A stretch of DNA of 64,000 bases from Trichodelitschia bisporula (GCA_010356995.1 ML996695.1:815061-879060); one strand, 5' to 3'. Positions 22,926 to 33,314 are shown, counted from the stretch's first letter. A program made the numbers and translations. The notes: a model not told the origin generated them from the letters alone.

Positions 22926-23941
22926 GGCCACTTTCTCGATCTCGGTCCTGCAGAAGATCGATCCTTCCATCAAGAGCTGCCAGGCTCTCATTCTTGCCCC
23001 GACTCGCGAGTTGGCTCAACAGATCCAGAAGGTTGTCGTCGCCATCGGTGATTTCATGAATGTGGAGTGCCATGCCTGCATTGGCGGTACCAGCGTTCGT
23101 GATGACATGAAGGCTCTCCAGGATGGTCCTCAGGTCGTTGTTGGTACTCCGGGTCGTGTCCAGGACATGATTCAGCGTCGTGTTCTCAAGACGGACCACA
23201 TGAAGATGTTCGTCCTCGACGAGGCTGATGAGATGCTGTCCCGTGGTTTCACCGAGCAGATCTACGACATCTTCCAACTGTTGCCGCAGTCCACTCAGGT
23301 CGTCCTTCTCTCGGCTACGATGCCGCAGGACGTTCTTGAGGTCACTACCAAGTTCATGCGTGACCCGATCCGCATTCTTGTCAAGAAGGCTGAACTTACC
23401 CTCGAGGGTATCAAGCAATTCTACATCGCCGTTGAGAAGGAAGACTGGAAGCTCGACACTCTGTCCGATCTTTACGAAACCGTTACCATCACTCAGGCCG
23501 TCATTTTCTGCAACACCCGCCGTAAGGTCGATTGGCTCACCGATAAGCTGCAAGCTCGCGACTTCACGGTCTCTGCCATGCACGGTGACATGGACCAGGC
23601 CCAGCGTGATGTCATCATGAAGGAGTTCCGCTCTGGATCCTCGCGTGTCCTGATCGCCACCGATCTGCTTGCTCGTGGTATCGACGTCCAGCAGGTCTCC
23701 TTGGTCATCAACTACGACCTGCCGGCTAACCGCGAGAACTACATCCATCGCATTGGTCGTGGTGGTCGTTTCGGACGCAAAGGTGTTGCCATCAACTTCG
23801 TCACTGCTGACGATGTGCGCATGATGCGCGAAATCGAACAGTTCTACTCGACCCAGATCGAGGAGATGCCCATGAATGTTGCTGGTATGTTGTAACTGCC
23901 CTTAAACTGACCGCTGGCTAACCATTCAAGATCTTATCTAA
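22533..23941 (+). CDS. TIF1: Translation initiation factor eIF4A (DEAD-box RNA helicase)
   Basis: ATP-dependent helicase of the eIF4F complex that unwinds mRNA leaders. Exons 22533-22569, 22690-22833, 22883-23884 and 23931-23941 give 397 residues, the usual length. All helicase motifs are present in order: Q motif region ([14 protein letters not shown]), [32 protein letters not shown] and [10 protein letters not shown]. The last coding exon is only 11 nt (encoding part of Asp, then LI and stop), giving the invariant DLI C-terminus. Without that last intron the protein would end GML instead. The first intron is 120 bp; the others are about 46-49 bp. Coding sequence is strongly biased to C/T-ending codons, consistent with high expression. 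Confidence 0.98.
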
Positions 23942-24378
23942 TTCCCCACTACGAGCTTCCGGTCATTTCTTTCTGAGATATCCTGGGGGGCCTGGAGGGT
24001 TAGGGGTTATGACATGGATGCCACGGGGCAAAATGCGGTGATGAAATTCCGGAAAAGTTTGAGGATTGCGCTTAACACCGTCTCATGCATCTCGGCGTTA
24101 TTGCTCACCTCTGTTGTCACTTTTCTGAACGGATGAGTTTTAGAAAGGCCGGGTAGTTGTTCTACGGTAGTTGTGCAATGGTTTCTGTTTGTCATTTTCC
24201 GTCGATGCTCAATCGTGGCGTGTTCGCGAACGAGTTTGGTTGCTATGGCGTAGTGTGGGAGGAGTTTATTCTCTGCCCTTTCTGCGATGGCGACGACTTA
24301 ATGCCGATAGAGAGAAATGAACTGCAAACACGCTTTAGAGCATCAATTCTTTGGTGATGGTTGAAGTGCTCCTTCCTT
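23942..24378. other. Intergenic, eIF4A 3' flank
   Basis: 437 bp. Holds the eIF4A terminator and the promoter of the next coiled-coil gene. Nothing else recognised. Confidence 0.4.
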
Positions 24379-26196
24379 ATGATGTTGGCGGGATCCCTGC
24401 CATGGCCTAACCACAGGCCGCAACCTCATCCACCATCACAGTCTCCCAATGCCTCTCACTATCCACCGCAGATGCCACAGTCCTTGACCCCATCAGTCCC
24501 GCGCCCGACAAGTCCATCATCCCTTCTCTGGGCGCACCAGCTCAAACGTGAGCATGCACATCTCCTCGCACGCATCTCGGCCATTGAAGCCGCCCACACG
24601 ACCCTCTCATCCGAAGCTCAAACGGCCGCCACGCGCCACGTTGCCGCCCAAGCCGCATTGGCTGACGTCGCGAACATAGTGGACAATGTGGCAGCGCTGG
24701 GGCGGGAACAGAAGACGCTGTTCAACGCAATCGATGCGATCAAGAACGTATGCAACGAGCTGAGCGGGCAAATCAAAGATGCGCGGCGCGATGCTGGACA
24801 TGAAGCGGCGGGGATTAGAGAGCGGGTGGGAGGGCTTGAGGCCTTGGTCGGGGGTTTTAGGGAGGGGTTTGAAGGGGTGGGGAGGAGGATTGAAGTGTTG
24901 GAGGGCGTGGTGGAGGGGCTCGTTGGGGGACGTGAAGAGAGTGGAGGGGTTGAAAGATTGGAGGCGATGTTGCGGGTGCTAGAGGAGAGGAGGAGGCTTG
25001 ATGAGGAGAGAATGCAGGCGCTGGGGGCGAGGGCGGGATCGTTGGAGGGGAGAAGGGCGGTGCGCAGGCTTGAGTTTGACGAGAAGATGAAGACTACACC
25101 GCGGGTTGTATCCTCTTCATCAACGCCGGCTGAGGATCTTCTTGATCCTGCAAGTCCGTCGGAGGAGAGAGTGAGGAGAACGACGCAAGAGATGGCACGG
25201 TTGACGACAGTGAGAGAGGGAGCCAATGTTCGTGTGGGGACGGTGATGAGACCGCCGACTGTGAACGGGAATCTGGGGAGTATGCCACTTACGAGCAGTA
25301 CCGCAACGGCGAAGGCACCGCCTGTACCTCCCCCGATAGACCGGACGAAGGTGCCACATGCGAAGACGGCCGAGCCAGGGCCTGTTACCGGATCAGCAAT
25401 TTCCGAGAAGCTCGCGACTTCCAAGGGAACAACGAATGCTCCCTCCTCAAGGCGAGGAGCTAAGAAGCCACCTTCCAGAGCAGCAGCAAAGAAACGCCCT
25501 TCCCCATCACGTCCATCCGCTCCTGCACGCCGTTCTAATCGGATCGCCAATACTCAGACTCCGGGCGGATCGATCAGGGCCACCGTAATCCTCACAACAG
25601 AGAAGGAAGCCTCGCCAAAGACGATGCCGCAGAGGCAAGCACAACCTCCAAAGTCTCAGCCAAAGAATACAAAGCCCGCGCCAATACAGCCTAAGGAAAG
25701 GAAGCGACGAGGGGGGCTGGAGAAGGAGTTGGCAGCCTTGCGCCCATACCTGCGCTCGAGTTCAAATCCTTCCAGCGCTCAGAAGCAACTTTCCAGCGTA
25801 CGCTCCAAACCTTCCAGTACTCAGAAGCAAACATCCAGTACGGCTCCAGTGCAGGGCTCGGTTGGTCGGAAGAGAACCGCTGTGCTTCATGCCGAAGCTC
25901 CGGCGGCGAAGAGACTGAAAAGAGCCATTGAGAAGCCGAACATACCAACTCCGGACTCAAAAACAAGTAAAGCGGAGAGCTCTCCTCGCAAGCTAAGGGG
26001 CCGAGTGGTAAAGAAAGCGCCGCCAGTGAAGCAATCCGCACCTCTAGCATCAGAAGAGGCCCCCACCGCGAAGCAACTCCGGTCTCCAGAACCCAAAACG
26101 GCCGCACCGACAGCAAACGGTTCGAAAAAGAAGCGTCAGAAGAGGCGACTCATCGAGCTTGACGAGCTTCCACCTTTGAGCGAGATATCTGGTTAA
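24379..26196 (+). CDS. Coiled-coil protein with basic disordered tail, function unknown
   Basis: A single open frame of 605 residues from the first ATG; I do not recognise a family. Residues about 30-60 are Pro/Ser-rich. A segment starting LLWAHQLKREHAHLLARISA begins a long helical region to about residue 235, with heptad-like EGVGRRIEVLEGVVEGL and LEAMLRVLEERRRLDEER. The rest is disordered, Ser/Thr/Pro- and Lys/Arg-rich with many KK/KR clusters (AAKKRPSPSRPSAPARRSNR, KKKRQKRR), suggesting nuclear or DNA-binding location. A local repeat of about 12 residues (SSNPSSAQKQ, then KPSSTQKQ) occurs near 25757-25840. ATGs at 24382 and 24472 are alternative starts, and CTAAC plus CAG strings near 24408-24450 mean a 5' intron is possible. 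The length and codon use support a real gene; the role is unknown. Confidence 0.7.
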   Translation: MMLAGSLPWPNHRPQPHPPSQSPNASHYPPQMPQSLTPSVPRPTSPSSLLWAHQLKREHAHLLARISAIEAAHTTLSSEAQTAATRHVAAQAALADVANIVDNVAALGREQKTLFNAIDAIKNVCNELSGQIKDARRDAGHEAAGIRERVGGLEALVGGFREGFEGVGRRIEVLEGVVEGLVGGREESGGVERLEAMLRVLEERRRLDEERMQALGARAGSLEGRRAVRRLEFDEKMKTTPRVVSSSSTPAEDLLDPASPSEERVRRTTQEMARLTTVREGANVRVGTVMRPPTVNGNLGSMPLTSSTATAKAPPVPPPIDRTKVPHAKTAEPGPVTGSAISEKLATSKGTTNAPSSRRGAKKPPSRAAAKKRPSPSRPSAPARRSNRIANTQTPGGSIRATVILTTEKEASPKTMPQRQAQPPKSQPKNTKPAPIQPKERKRRGGLEKELAALRPYLRSSSNPSSAQKQLSSVRSKPSSTQKQTSSTAPVQGSVGRKRTAVLHAEAPAAKRLKRAIEKPNIPTPDSKTSKAESSPRKLRGRVVKKAPPVKQSAPLASEEAPTAKQLRSPEPKTAAPTANGSKKKRQKRRLIELDELPPLSEISG

Positions 26197-26287
26197 TTCA
26201 ACGACGCATATCAACCCAGGACGAAAGATAGCCATGGCCGAGAAACCATATATAGACCAAATTCTTAACCACCCAAACCTCTACACA

Positions 26288-27183
26288 CTACGTCTCCTTG
26301 AACTCATACAGACCCTCCCTGTCGACAACCGGGACCTCAATCCCCGCCTCCTCAATCGCCCGCCCCCCCACACTCAACCCGGCCTTCATAACATCCCCCG
26401 CTCCCACCTTCCCCACTCCCTTCGGCGTGCCCGTCAGCACAATATCCCCCGGCTCCAGCGTCATAACGGACGAGATATCCGCTAACTGCCGCGGGATACG
26501 GAACAGCATCAGCCCCGTGCTGTCCTTCTGCCGCACCTCCCCATTCACACTCAGCCACAGCTCCGCGTCATGTGGGTCGGGGATGCGGCTCTTGGGGATT
26601 ACGCCGCTGATGGGCAGGAAGGTGTCGAAGCCCTTGGCGATGCTCCAGGGGAGGCCTTTGCGCTTGGCTTCGTCTTGGACGTTGCGTGCTGTCATGTCGA
26701 TTGCGAGGATGTAGCCTGGCGCGGGTGTCAGTACCTCCACTCTCCTCACTCATTACCCCACCCGGGGAAGGAGATGCCAAAAACGCACTGTCAATGGCCC
26801 GCACCGCGCCCTCCGTATCCGCGGGATCTAAATCCTTTACTTGTTTTCCCATCACCAGGCCGAGCTCGACCTCGTAGTGCATGATCACGCCTCGAGGCTG
26901 CAACACAGGCCCGGCATTAGGGAGGAGGATGGAGGACGGCGGCTTGAGGAAGAAGAAGGGCTGCTTGGGCCGCGCGTTGTTCAGCTCTTTGATGTGGTCC
27001 CTGAGGATGGCGGGTTAGTGTGGGTATGGGGTGTGGGGTGGGGGTAGGTACGCATAGTTGCGGCCGATGCAGATTACCTGCGGGTGTTAGCATGGCTGAC
27101 AGAGGTAGGATGACAGAATTGCAGAATTGAAGATAACGCACCTTGCGGCAGTTCGCCCGCACAGCATTGATAGCAGCAGCCAT
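26288..27183 (-). CDS. Fumarylacetoacetate hydrolase family, FAHD1-like acylpyruvase/oxaloacetate decarboxylase
   Basis: Exons 27183-27142, 27077-27052, 27000-26789 and 26715-26288 give 235 residues, the FAHD1 length. The second exon is only 26 nt and supplies VICIGRNYA, the conserved opening of the fold. Downstream motifs are ADHIKELNNARPKQPFFFLK, the metal-binding EVELG in MHYEVELGLVMGK, GYILAIDMTARNVQ-like sequence rebuilt as AIDSYILAIDMTARN, KGFDTFLPISG, and GDIVLTGTPKGVG. FAHD1 proteins hydrolyse acylpyruvates and decarboxylate oxaloacetate, usually in mitochondria. No clear presequence: the protein starts MAAAINAVRANCRKV. It converges on the coiled-coil gene with only 91 bp between stops, and is divergent from a small gene 295 bp upstream. 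Confidence 0.93.
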
Positions 27184-27478
27184 TGTCGTCGTCGTGCGCT
27201 GCTCTCGTGGTGTCGCGTGTACGTGAAGCGACGTCGGACGTCCCTTCCCCGCGCCTTTAGCCGGCCGCGGCGGTTAAGCCGACTTTTGCCCCGAGCGCGC
27301 GGGGTCGGCATGCCGAGCCAAGCTGAGTGCCGGCTGAGAAAGTTGTGGCTGCCCCGTCTGGGCGATGTTGCGGGCAGAGGGGCTGCGACTTTTAAGTCGC
27401 TCTTGACTGGGGAAGCTCACGCGCCCACGATCGTGACGACATCCGCGACTTCAACTGCAGTCGCTTCCACCACGCACG

Positions 27479-27882
27479 ATGCGTCTCGCCGAAGCCCTCT
27501 CCGATCTAACCTCCCTGCGCGCCAGCGTACGCCCTCCCCTCCCCTACATATTCTCCCACTAACCCCTCCCCCCCAGCCCCCCGGCGCTGCCCTCGCCCTC
27601 GTCTCCGCGCGTCCGCGCCCGAACGCCTCGCAAGAAGCCCAGCCTGCGGACCAGCTGCAGAGGGAAGATCCAGACCTGCAGCGCGCGCGTGATCTGATTG
27701 CGCTGCATTATGTGTTTAAGCCAGGAAAGGCTGGAGGTGGGGGCGGGAGTGTGGATGTAGCGGGACTGGCGGATGCGAGGGAGGGGGTTAGGAGGGCTGT
27801 GGGGGGGATGAAGGCGGGGAAGGGGGAGGGTAAGGTGGATGGGGCGGAGGAGGAGGAGGCTTGGGCGGAGGATTGGAGTTGA
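27479..27882 (+). CDS. Small conserved-looking protein, function unknown
   Basis: Two exons, 27479-27526 and 27577-27882, give 117 residues. The intron has GTACGC and a pyrimidine-rich CCCCAG end. The N-terminus MRLAEALSDLTSLRAS and the segment DPDLQRARDLIALHYVFKPG look helical and heptad-like; the middle is Gly-rich and the end acidic (GAEEEEAWAEDWS). I do not recognise the family. Evidence is the clean splice joining two frames and a protein-like composition on either side. The divergent FAHD1-like gene shares a promoter of about 295 bp. The Gly/acidic C-terminus could be a poorly conserved tail. Confidence 0.6.
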
Positions 27883-28728
27883 GTTTGACTGCGGAGGGAA
27901 CTGGAGATGGTTGCATATGGCTTGTGGGGAAGGGGATCGTGGTGCAAGGGCGTGTGGAGTTGGGGATATCTGAGCTACCGGGCCGGTTTGACATGTGGGG
28001 CATGAGATGTTAAAGGGAACGGCATCGGGATCACTATGGTGTATGCTCCTGATATAGGGCTGGTTCGTGGGATGGAAGACTGGCCATGACGTATGCATGA
28101 TCTTGCTCGTCCCATCCAAACCTGGCTCTATCCGAAGACATCCACGTGCCAGTCACCACAACCCGCAGATTATCACAAAGGCATCCATTGGGGTCAATAG
28201 TAGTCCAGCGTACCACAACAGTTACCCAAGCAATAATGCGTCTACTCGCTAAACGATGCCCAAATGCCATCATGGGACAGGTGACCTCCCAACCAATTAC
28301 CCGTACCCGAAAGGCGACAAAAACAACTGGAAGAATAGTCCAGCAGACACTGACGCGCCCTTCCCGCCCAAGAGACAAACCACCAGCGCCAAATCCCGTA
28401 CCAGACTCCGCAGTCCTCCTCCCACCAGCCCTCTGCACATCCCCGAAGCGGAAAAGCGATCAAAAGCGTACACAGTCGTCCTCATACCAACGTAGAGCAA
28501 CAGCGGCCGGAGAGAGCCAGAAGAAGAATATCCACAATTACAAAAAGAGGAGCAAAGAGCACCACCGGGGTATCTCAAATCCCTAGTTCCCCCCCGCCAC
28601 GCCCAGATTTTATGGCCCCGAACCGCACACTCATGAGACTCCAGTAAATCGCCTTGTCGCCGGCCAGCCCTTCTATATTCGTTATATGCGTGTCAAAGTC
28701 GTCAGGGAGACGGATACCGGCGCCAATG
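27883..28728. other. Convergent 3' flanks, no credible gene
   Basis: 846 bp between converging genes. Overlapping open frames occur on both strands around 28034-28586 but are low-complexity (Arg/Thr/Pro-rich), lack splice support and contradict each other; I treat them as chance. Confidence 0.4.
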
Positions 28729-29652
28729 TTACTGCGGCTGTTGTCGAGCCTTGTGCAGACCCATGACCCAATTCATCCGGTCGCGTGTCTCGAGCATATC
28801 GGCGTGTAAACGGTCGATCTCAGCTTGCTTCTCAAAGTGTGCGCGTTCGAGCTCGGCGATTCGTACGAGGTACGCTTGTTTCATCTGGTCGTCCGTCTGG
28901 TGGTAGGAGTCGATAGTTGCCTTCATCTCCACGACAAGCTGGTCGTTCTTCTCGCCGCTCTGTCGTATCTGATCGGCGACGACGGTGTACTTCTCGGCAC
29001 TGGCCACCTTCTCATCGATAGCCTTGTACGCAGCCGCGAGCTGCTTCTGCGCCGCCTCGGCCTTCTTCTTCAGCGCAAAATAGTCCTTGGCAAGCGTGTT
29101 ATACCCCGCCTCAGCGACCTGCCGAGCCCCGTTCGCCTGCGACACCTCGCGGCTCGTCTCGGCGCGCAAATCGCCCAGCTTGCGGCCCATCTCCGCCTGT
29201 CGGTTCTCAGCCTCCTGTCGTCTCGCAACTTCGACATCCAGCTGGGTCTTGAGATCGTCTAAACGGCGTTCTTTCCGGTTGAGCGTGGACGCATTTGCGT
29301 CGCACTGCATGGCGAGCGTGCCGTTCTGTTCCTCGAGCATATTGACGCGGCCCTTGAGCGCTTGGAACTGCTGCAACGCTTCCTCCTTTGCCGCGCGCTC
29401 GGCTTTGATTTCTCGTTTTAGTCGGTCATTGTCGGCTGTTAGTCGCGCGATGACGGCTGAGCTGCGGCCGGGTGTACCGGCGTCGCCGGGGGAGGGCGAG
29501 GTGTTGCCGGCCCATGGGGAGCTGGGGGTGGGGTAGGCGGGGAGGGGGAGTGGTGAGGCTTTGCGCATGGTGGATGAGGTGAAGTGGCCTGGGAGAGGTG
29601 ATGGCGGTGGTTGTTGCGGTGGTGGGAGGGACGCGGTTATGGGGACTTGCAT
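28729..29652 (-). CDS. She3-like coiled-coil protein
   Basis: Single exon, 307 residues. After about 60 Pro/Ser-rich residues the protein is almost continuous coiled coil: IARLTADNDRLKREIKAERA, NMLEEQNGTLAMQCDANAST, RKERRLDDLKTQLDVEVARR, AEMGRKLGDLRAETSREV and further helices to near the C-terminus. This is the pattern of the filamentous-fungal proteins annotated with the She3 domain. Yeast She3 is an adaptor that links She2-mRNA cargo to myosin; that role is not established in filamentous fungi and is not claimed here. The ATG at 29652 is the first in frame; the long GC-rich leader upstream could contain another exon. Family assignment is by remembered sequence pattern. Confidence 0.75.
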   Translation of the reverse strand: MQVPITASLPPPQQPPPSPLPGHFTSSTMRKASPLPLPAYPTPSSPWAGNTSPSPGDAGTPGRSSAVIARLTADNDRLKREIKAERAAKEEALQQFQALKGRVNMLEEQNGTLAMQCDANASTLNRKERRLDDLKTQLDVEVARRQEAENRQAEMGRKLGDLRAETSREVSQANGARQVAEAGYNTLAKDYFALKKKAEAAQKQLAAAYKAIDEKVASAEKYTVVADQIRQSGEKNDQLVVEMKATIDSYHQTDDQMKQAYLVRIAELERAHFEKQAEIDRLHADMLETRDRMNWVMGLHKARQQPQ

Positions 29653-31335
29653 GCCCGGGGCGTTGTGTGGCTCTTGGGAGCGGGTGAATCAGCATGGAGA
29701 GCTTGCGGGTAGGCTCATGTAGGTCTTGCGCGGCGAGGACGGGGTGAATAGGGTGATGTAGGGTGATGTAGGCCGGACTTGGTGTTCTAGGCCGTAGGGA
29801 GTGAGAAGATGTGGTAGCGATGATGTTGAGGTGACGGAGGACGTGTCTTAACAAAGTTGCGTCCGTTCGCCGTCTTGCGATCCGTTCTTCTTCGTCTTTC
29901 GCGAGATGATGGTCTGGTAGGGAAAAAGAGAGCGAATGGGTAGGATCTTGGATTGGTTCGTTGAGGTTGTAGGGAAAAGGGACACAGTTGGTGTTCGCGG
30001 GAAACAACAAAGGCGACCGGTCTTGGAGTGCAAAGTGCAAATAAATCCACGTCTTTGCTGCCCTGACCGTGCGCCTCCGCTGCTGCCGGGGGTCTCCGTC
30101 TCAGCTGGGCGTAAATAACGACGTGTACTATCGAGATGGTATGGAAAGGCCGTTTGCGGTTGGTTGATGTGTCGATGGTTCCTTGTTGATTCATGCGATG
30201 TGGCTGCTTAGCAACAAGACGCTTTCCTCTCTAATCCTGAGCCTTGTTAGCCAACACCAAACAAGCTTTGCTGCTCGGGTGTTCGCTGATGAGATGTAAG
30301 CGGCGATTCATTGAATTTTTCTCAGTGCAATCTCTCCTCCATCTCTGCTCACTTTATATCGCCACATCTGCTTCCTTTCATGACGACGTTTATCACGATG
30401 CCCCCGCAGTGTGCAGCGGGAAGATTCGTAGCCGTAGCCGGATAGCATGCAGCTGCATCTCCTCGATCTGCTCCACCTGGCCGGGCATGGCTAAGACACC
30501 GTGAAGCACTAGCATCCATTGCTTTTCCTCACCAGCTCAAAGACTGCAAACTGCGCGTCATGCCCCCTTTTCGCAGCCCGTAAACGACCTTTCTCGAGCC
30601 TGAATCGACGATGCTGGCTGCAGGTGTGGTTTCTAGCCTGCTGTACGACCTCCTTTCGGCGTGTCATGTTCTGCAGTCCCTCAGGGGAAACTTTCTTATG
30701 ATCGGAATTGCACTTTATGCGATGCTTTTGGACGGCTCACCATGCGAGGCTCAACGCATTCTAGGCGCTGCGGGTGAAGTAAGCGAAGACGTCATGTGGT
30801 GAACTAGCATGACACAGAAGCCTCTTTTGGCTCCACATCGTGGAGCAACCAGGTTTGGACACGGAGCTCAGAATGGTGAGAATTAGTTATCGGAGTGATG
30901 GAACCTCCATGTTCAAAGAGACGCTGTATCGAGCTAGCTTGATCTACATCGCCCACCCTCCGCCTTGAACCACCTACCGTAGCGTCTCTCGCACGAAGGG
31001 ATATCACCCATCCTACGCATCACCACCATCAGATCGACCACCCTTACCGTACAAGGCTGGCCACCATGAACGCGCATCAGCCGCAAGCCCGCCCACCCAA
31101 GAACCGATCAACAGGAAATCCCATCCGTAAATCAGCCAATGAACTCTCCCGTTTTGCCCCAAATTGACAGCCTTTTTCTGATTGGCCAGCCTGATCATCG
31201 CCAGACCCCACCTCCCGCAAGAGGGGCAGGCGGGGTCTATCAAAACGTCCAGGGTTGAGCTTTGTGATCCAAGGAAGTCGCGCAGCTTCATCACTGCACA
31301 ACCACTCAATCCCTCAGTTCCCTACGCTCAGCAAG
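29653..31335. other. Long divergent intergenic region
   Basis: 1.68 kb between the divergent She3-like and dienelactone hydrolase genes. Several short frames exist on both strands; none has recognisable sequence. A minus-strand stretch near 30640-30390 has a possible small spliced frame (see rejected items). Probably long leaders and two promoters. Confidence 0.4.
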
Positions 31336-32278
31336 ATGCTCATCAAGGAGTCGCACGCTGACGTGCCCACCGCCGCAGGCGGCACCATGCGTAAACTCCC
31401 TCACCTCCCTCCCCGCCCTCACTTACCCGACCAGGAATCTTCCTCTTCCATCCCTCCATCGCAGGCTATCCACAGGCCAAATTCCCCGGCGTCGTCCTCT
31501 TCAGCGAAATCTACCAAGTCACCGGCCCCGTCGCCCGCCTCGGCCGCCAACTCGCATCAGCGGGGTACATCGCCGCTGCCCCGTCCTCCTACCACGAATT
31601 CACCGGCCCGGAGGCACTGGCTTACGACGGCCCGGGTACCGATCAGGGCAACGCGTGGAAAGTCGAGAAGAAGGTGGAGGCGTACGATGAGGACGCCCGG
31701 CTCGCGGTAGATGTGTTGCTGGGGTTGAAGACGTGTACGGGCCGCATCGGTGCCACGGGCATGTGTCTCGGCGGACATCTCGCCTTCCGCGCGGCGTTCG
31801 ATCCCCGTGTTCACGCCACGGTGTGCTACTTCGCGACGGATATTCACAGTGGCACACTGGGTGCGGGCGGGGATGACAGTCTGGCCCGCACGAAGGATAT
31901 CAAGGGCGAGTTAGTCATGGTGCATACCTCATTCAACCGTTGAACCGTGCTGGGCTGACGGCAAAGATATTCGGTAAATTGGACACGCACATCCCCCCTG
32001 CCGGGCGTGATCTTATCCGAAAGACATTGCATGAGGCGGGCGTGGTGTTTAGCTGGTATGAGCATGCGCATGCGCAGCGTGAGTTAACTTCCCGGGAATA
32101 GGGTAAAGGGGAGGCTAATAGCGCAGATGCCTTCATCCGCGATGAGTTGTCCAAGGGGAGATATGACCCCGTTGTCGCCGGGATCTGCTGGGAAATGCTG
32201 CTCGAGCTCTTCGGGCGTGTGTTGAGGTCCGACCTGGGCCCGCCGGAGGGGATGAACGAGCCGGAGCATGTGTGCTAG
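31336..32278 (+). CDS. Dienelactone hydrolase family protein
   Basis: Alpha/beta hydrolase of the DLH family. Exons 31336-31390, 31435-31919, 31967-32078 and 32127-32278 give 267 residues. The catalytic triad is spread over exons: Cys in GATGMCLGGH, Asp in FGKLDTHIP and His in HAQHAFIRDE, the last built across intron 3. A conserved Glu sits in VVLFSEIYQVTGP. Junctions rebuild TMRIFLFHPS, ELVMIFGKLD and EHAHAQHAFI. The classic reaction opens dienelactones in aromatic degradation, but fungal members have diverse or unknown substrates. No signal peptide is seen, so a cytosolic location is likely. No other catabolic gene is adjacent. Confidence 0.93.
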
Positions 32279-32653
32279 CGGAGTGTAGGGCCTGGGCGAG
32301 AGCATTACGGATTGTGAGGCAGGCGCACAATTGAACTCGTGCACTACCGGTCCTCGCTAGGCACTGCTCACTTGGTAACAGCGAGCCTCACACTATGAAC
32401 CTCGCACTTCACGCATCGCACTGTGATCCCCACACTTCGCCATCACATCCCCAGAAAGATCTCCAATAAAACCCGTCCAAGTATCTCATCCCATTCCCCT
32501 CTCCGTCCGCTCTTATACTTCCAGCCTTTCCCTCTTCAGCCTTCTCCCACTTCAGTCTTCTCCCACTTCAGTCTTCTCCCCCTTCAGCCTTCCCCCCTTC
32601 AGCCTTCCCCTCTTGAGCTTTCCCCCACGGGAATCCATCTCAGCCGAGTCAGA
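32279..32653. other. Intergenic with a pyrimidine tandem repeat
   Basis: 375 bp after the hydrolase gene. Its second half is a C/T-rich 16-bp tandem repeat, described separately. No gene seen apart from the small frame that follows. Confidence 0.4.
32531..32626 (+). repeat. 16-bp pyrimidine-rich tandem repeat
   Basis: About six degenerate copies of a 16-bp unit like CACTTCAGTCTTCTCC; two adjacent copies are identical. It lies directly upstream of a possible small gene starting at 32654 and could be its leader. Confidence 0.8.
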
Positions 32654-32836
32654 ATGTGCTTCCTCGATACAGTCACGTACGTCGAGTGCGGGCACACCTT
32701 CGATATTGAGGTCCTGCCCTGTAAGGATCAGGGTCTCACTGGGCATATACTCTGGATCCTGGTCCAGTATACCGCGGATGGCTGGTGCCATATGTGCCTT
32801 GCGGACTGGAATAACCGGTTTGGGCCTCCAGTGTGA
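32654..32836 (+). CDS. Possible small Cys/His protein
   Basis: An ATG frame of 60 residues with MCFLDTVTYVECGHTFDIEV, then LPCKD and WCHMCLADW. The CxH and CxxC spacings recall the many short fungal proteins with a CGH motif, but no family is assigned. The stop overlaps a perfect donor (GTGAGT at 32833), and splicing to CCAG ending at 32886 would keep a frame open to about 33007, making a protein of roughly 100 residues. No transcript evidence, so both versions are tentative. The 16-bp repeat immediately upstream may be its leader. Confidence 0.35.
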   Translation: MCFLDTVTYVECGHTFDIEVLPCKDQGLTGHILWILVQYTADGWCHMCLADWNNRFGPPV

Positions 32837-33314
32837 GTGATTCGGGAGTTTTCAGCGGGCATGAAACGCCTTTATCCTGAGGCCAGCCTTGTCTTGAGGG
32901 GGCGAGCTTTTGCTACTTGTGCCAGTCGGGAAGAATTGCTTTGGTTTTTTTTTGGGTGGCTTATCTCGAAGAAGTTGGCGCGCGAAGGAGTGTTCGCTCA
33001 AGGCTGATCGTTAAGATTCTAGCTCTCCCGTTTCTAATTCAATATCAATAAATGCATCATCTCTAATTCACTTGACCATCGTGAAGTGCACCGCATAGGA
33101 TACGAAAAGCTGAATGCCAGCACTTTGGTGGCAGAAGCTAAAACGTGTACACCCCCCATAGCCCAACTATGCCCATGATGATATGCCCCCAGCGCCGCCC
33201 AGCACCAGTAACGGCAACATTGTGTCGTCCATAGAACAGCATACTCCGGGCCGGGCTCACGTCGCCGTCTTCATCGGCGCCCTCGCCCTCCGTCCCACAA
33301 CCAAAACAACACGC
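32837..33314. other. Intergenic
   Basis: 478 bp, moderately AT-rich around 33000-33080. May contain a second exon of the small Cys/His gene (about 32887-33007). Otherwise nothing recognised. Confidence 0.35.

Noticed and set aside
28034-28586. Overlapping frames on both strands between converging genes
   Set aside because: Low-complexity Arg/Thr/Pro composition, no splice support, and the two strands contradict each other.
30390-30670. Possible small two-exon minus-strand gene (peptides MTRRKEVVQQA and MPGQVEQIEEMQ)
   Set aside because: A GTGAGG/TTAG pair could join them, but the frames do not continue cleanly and no family is recognised.
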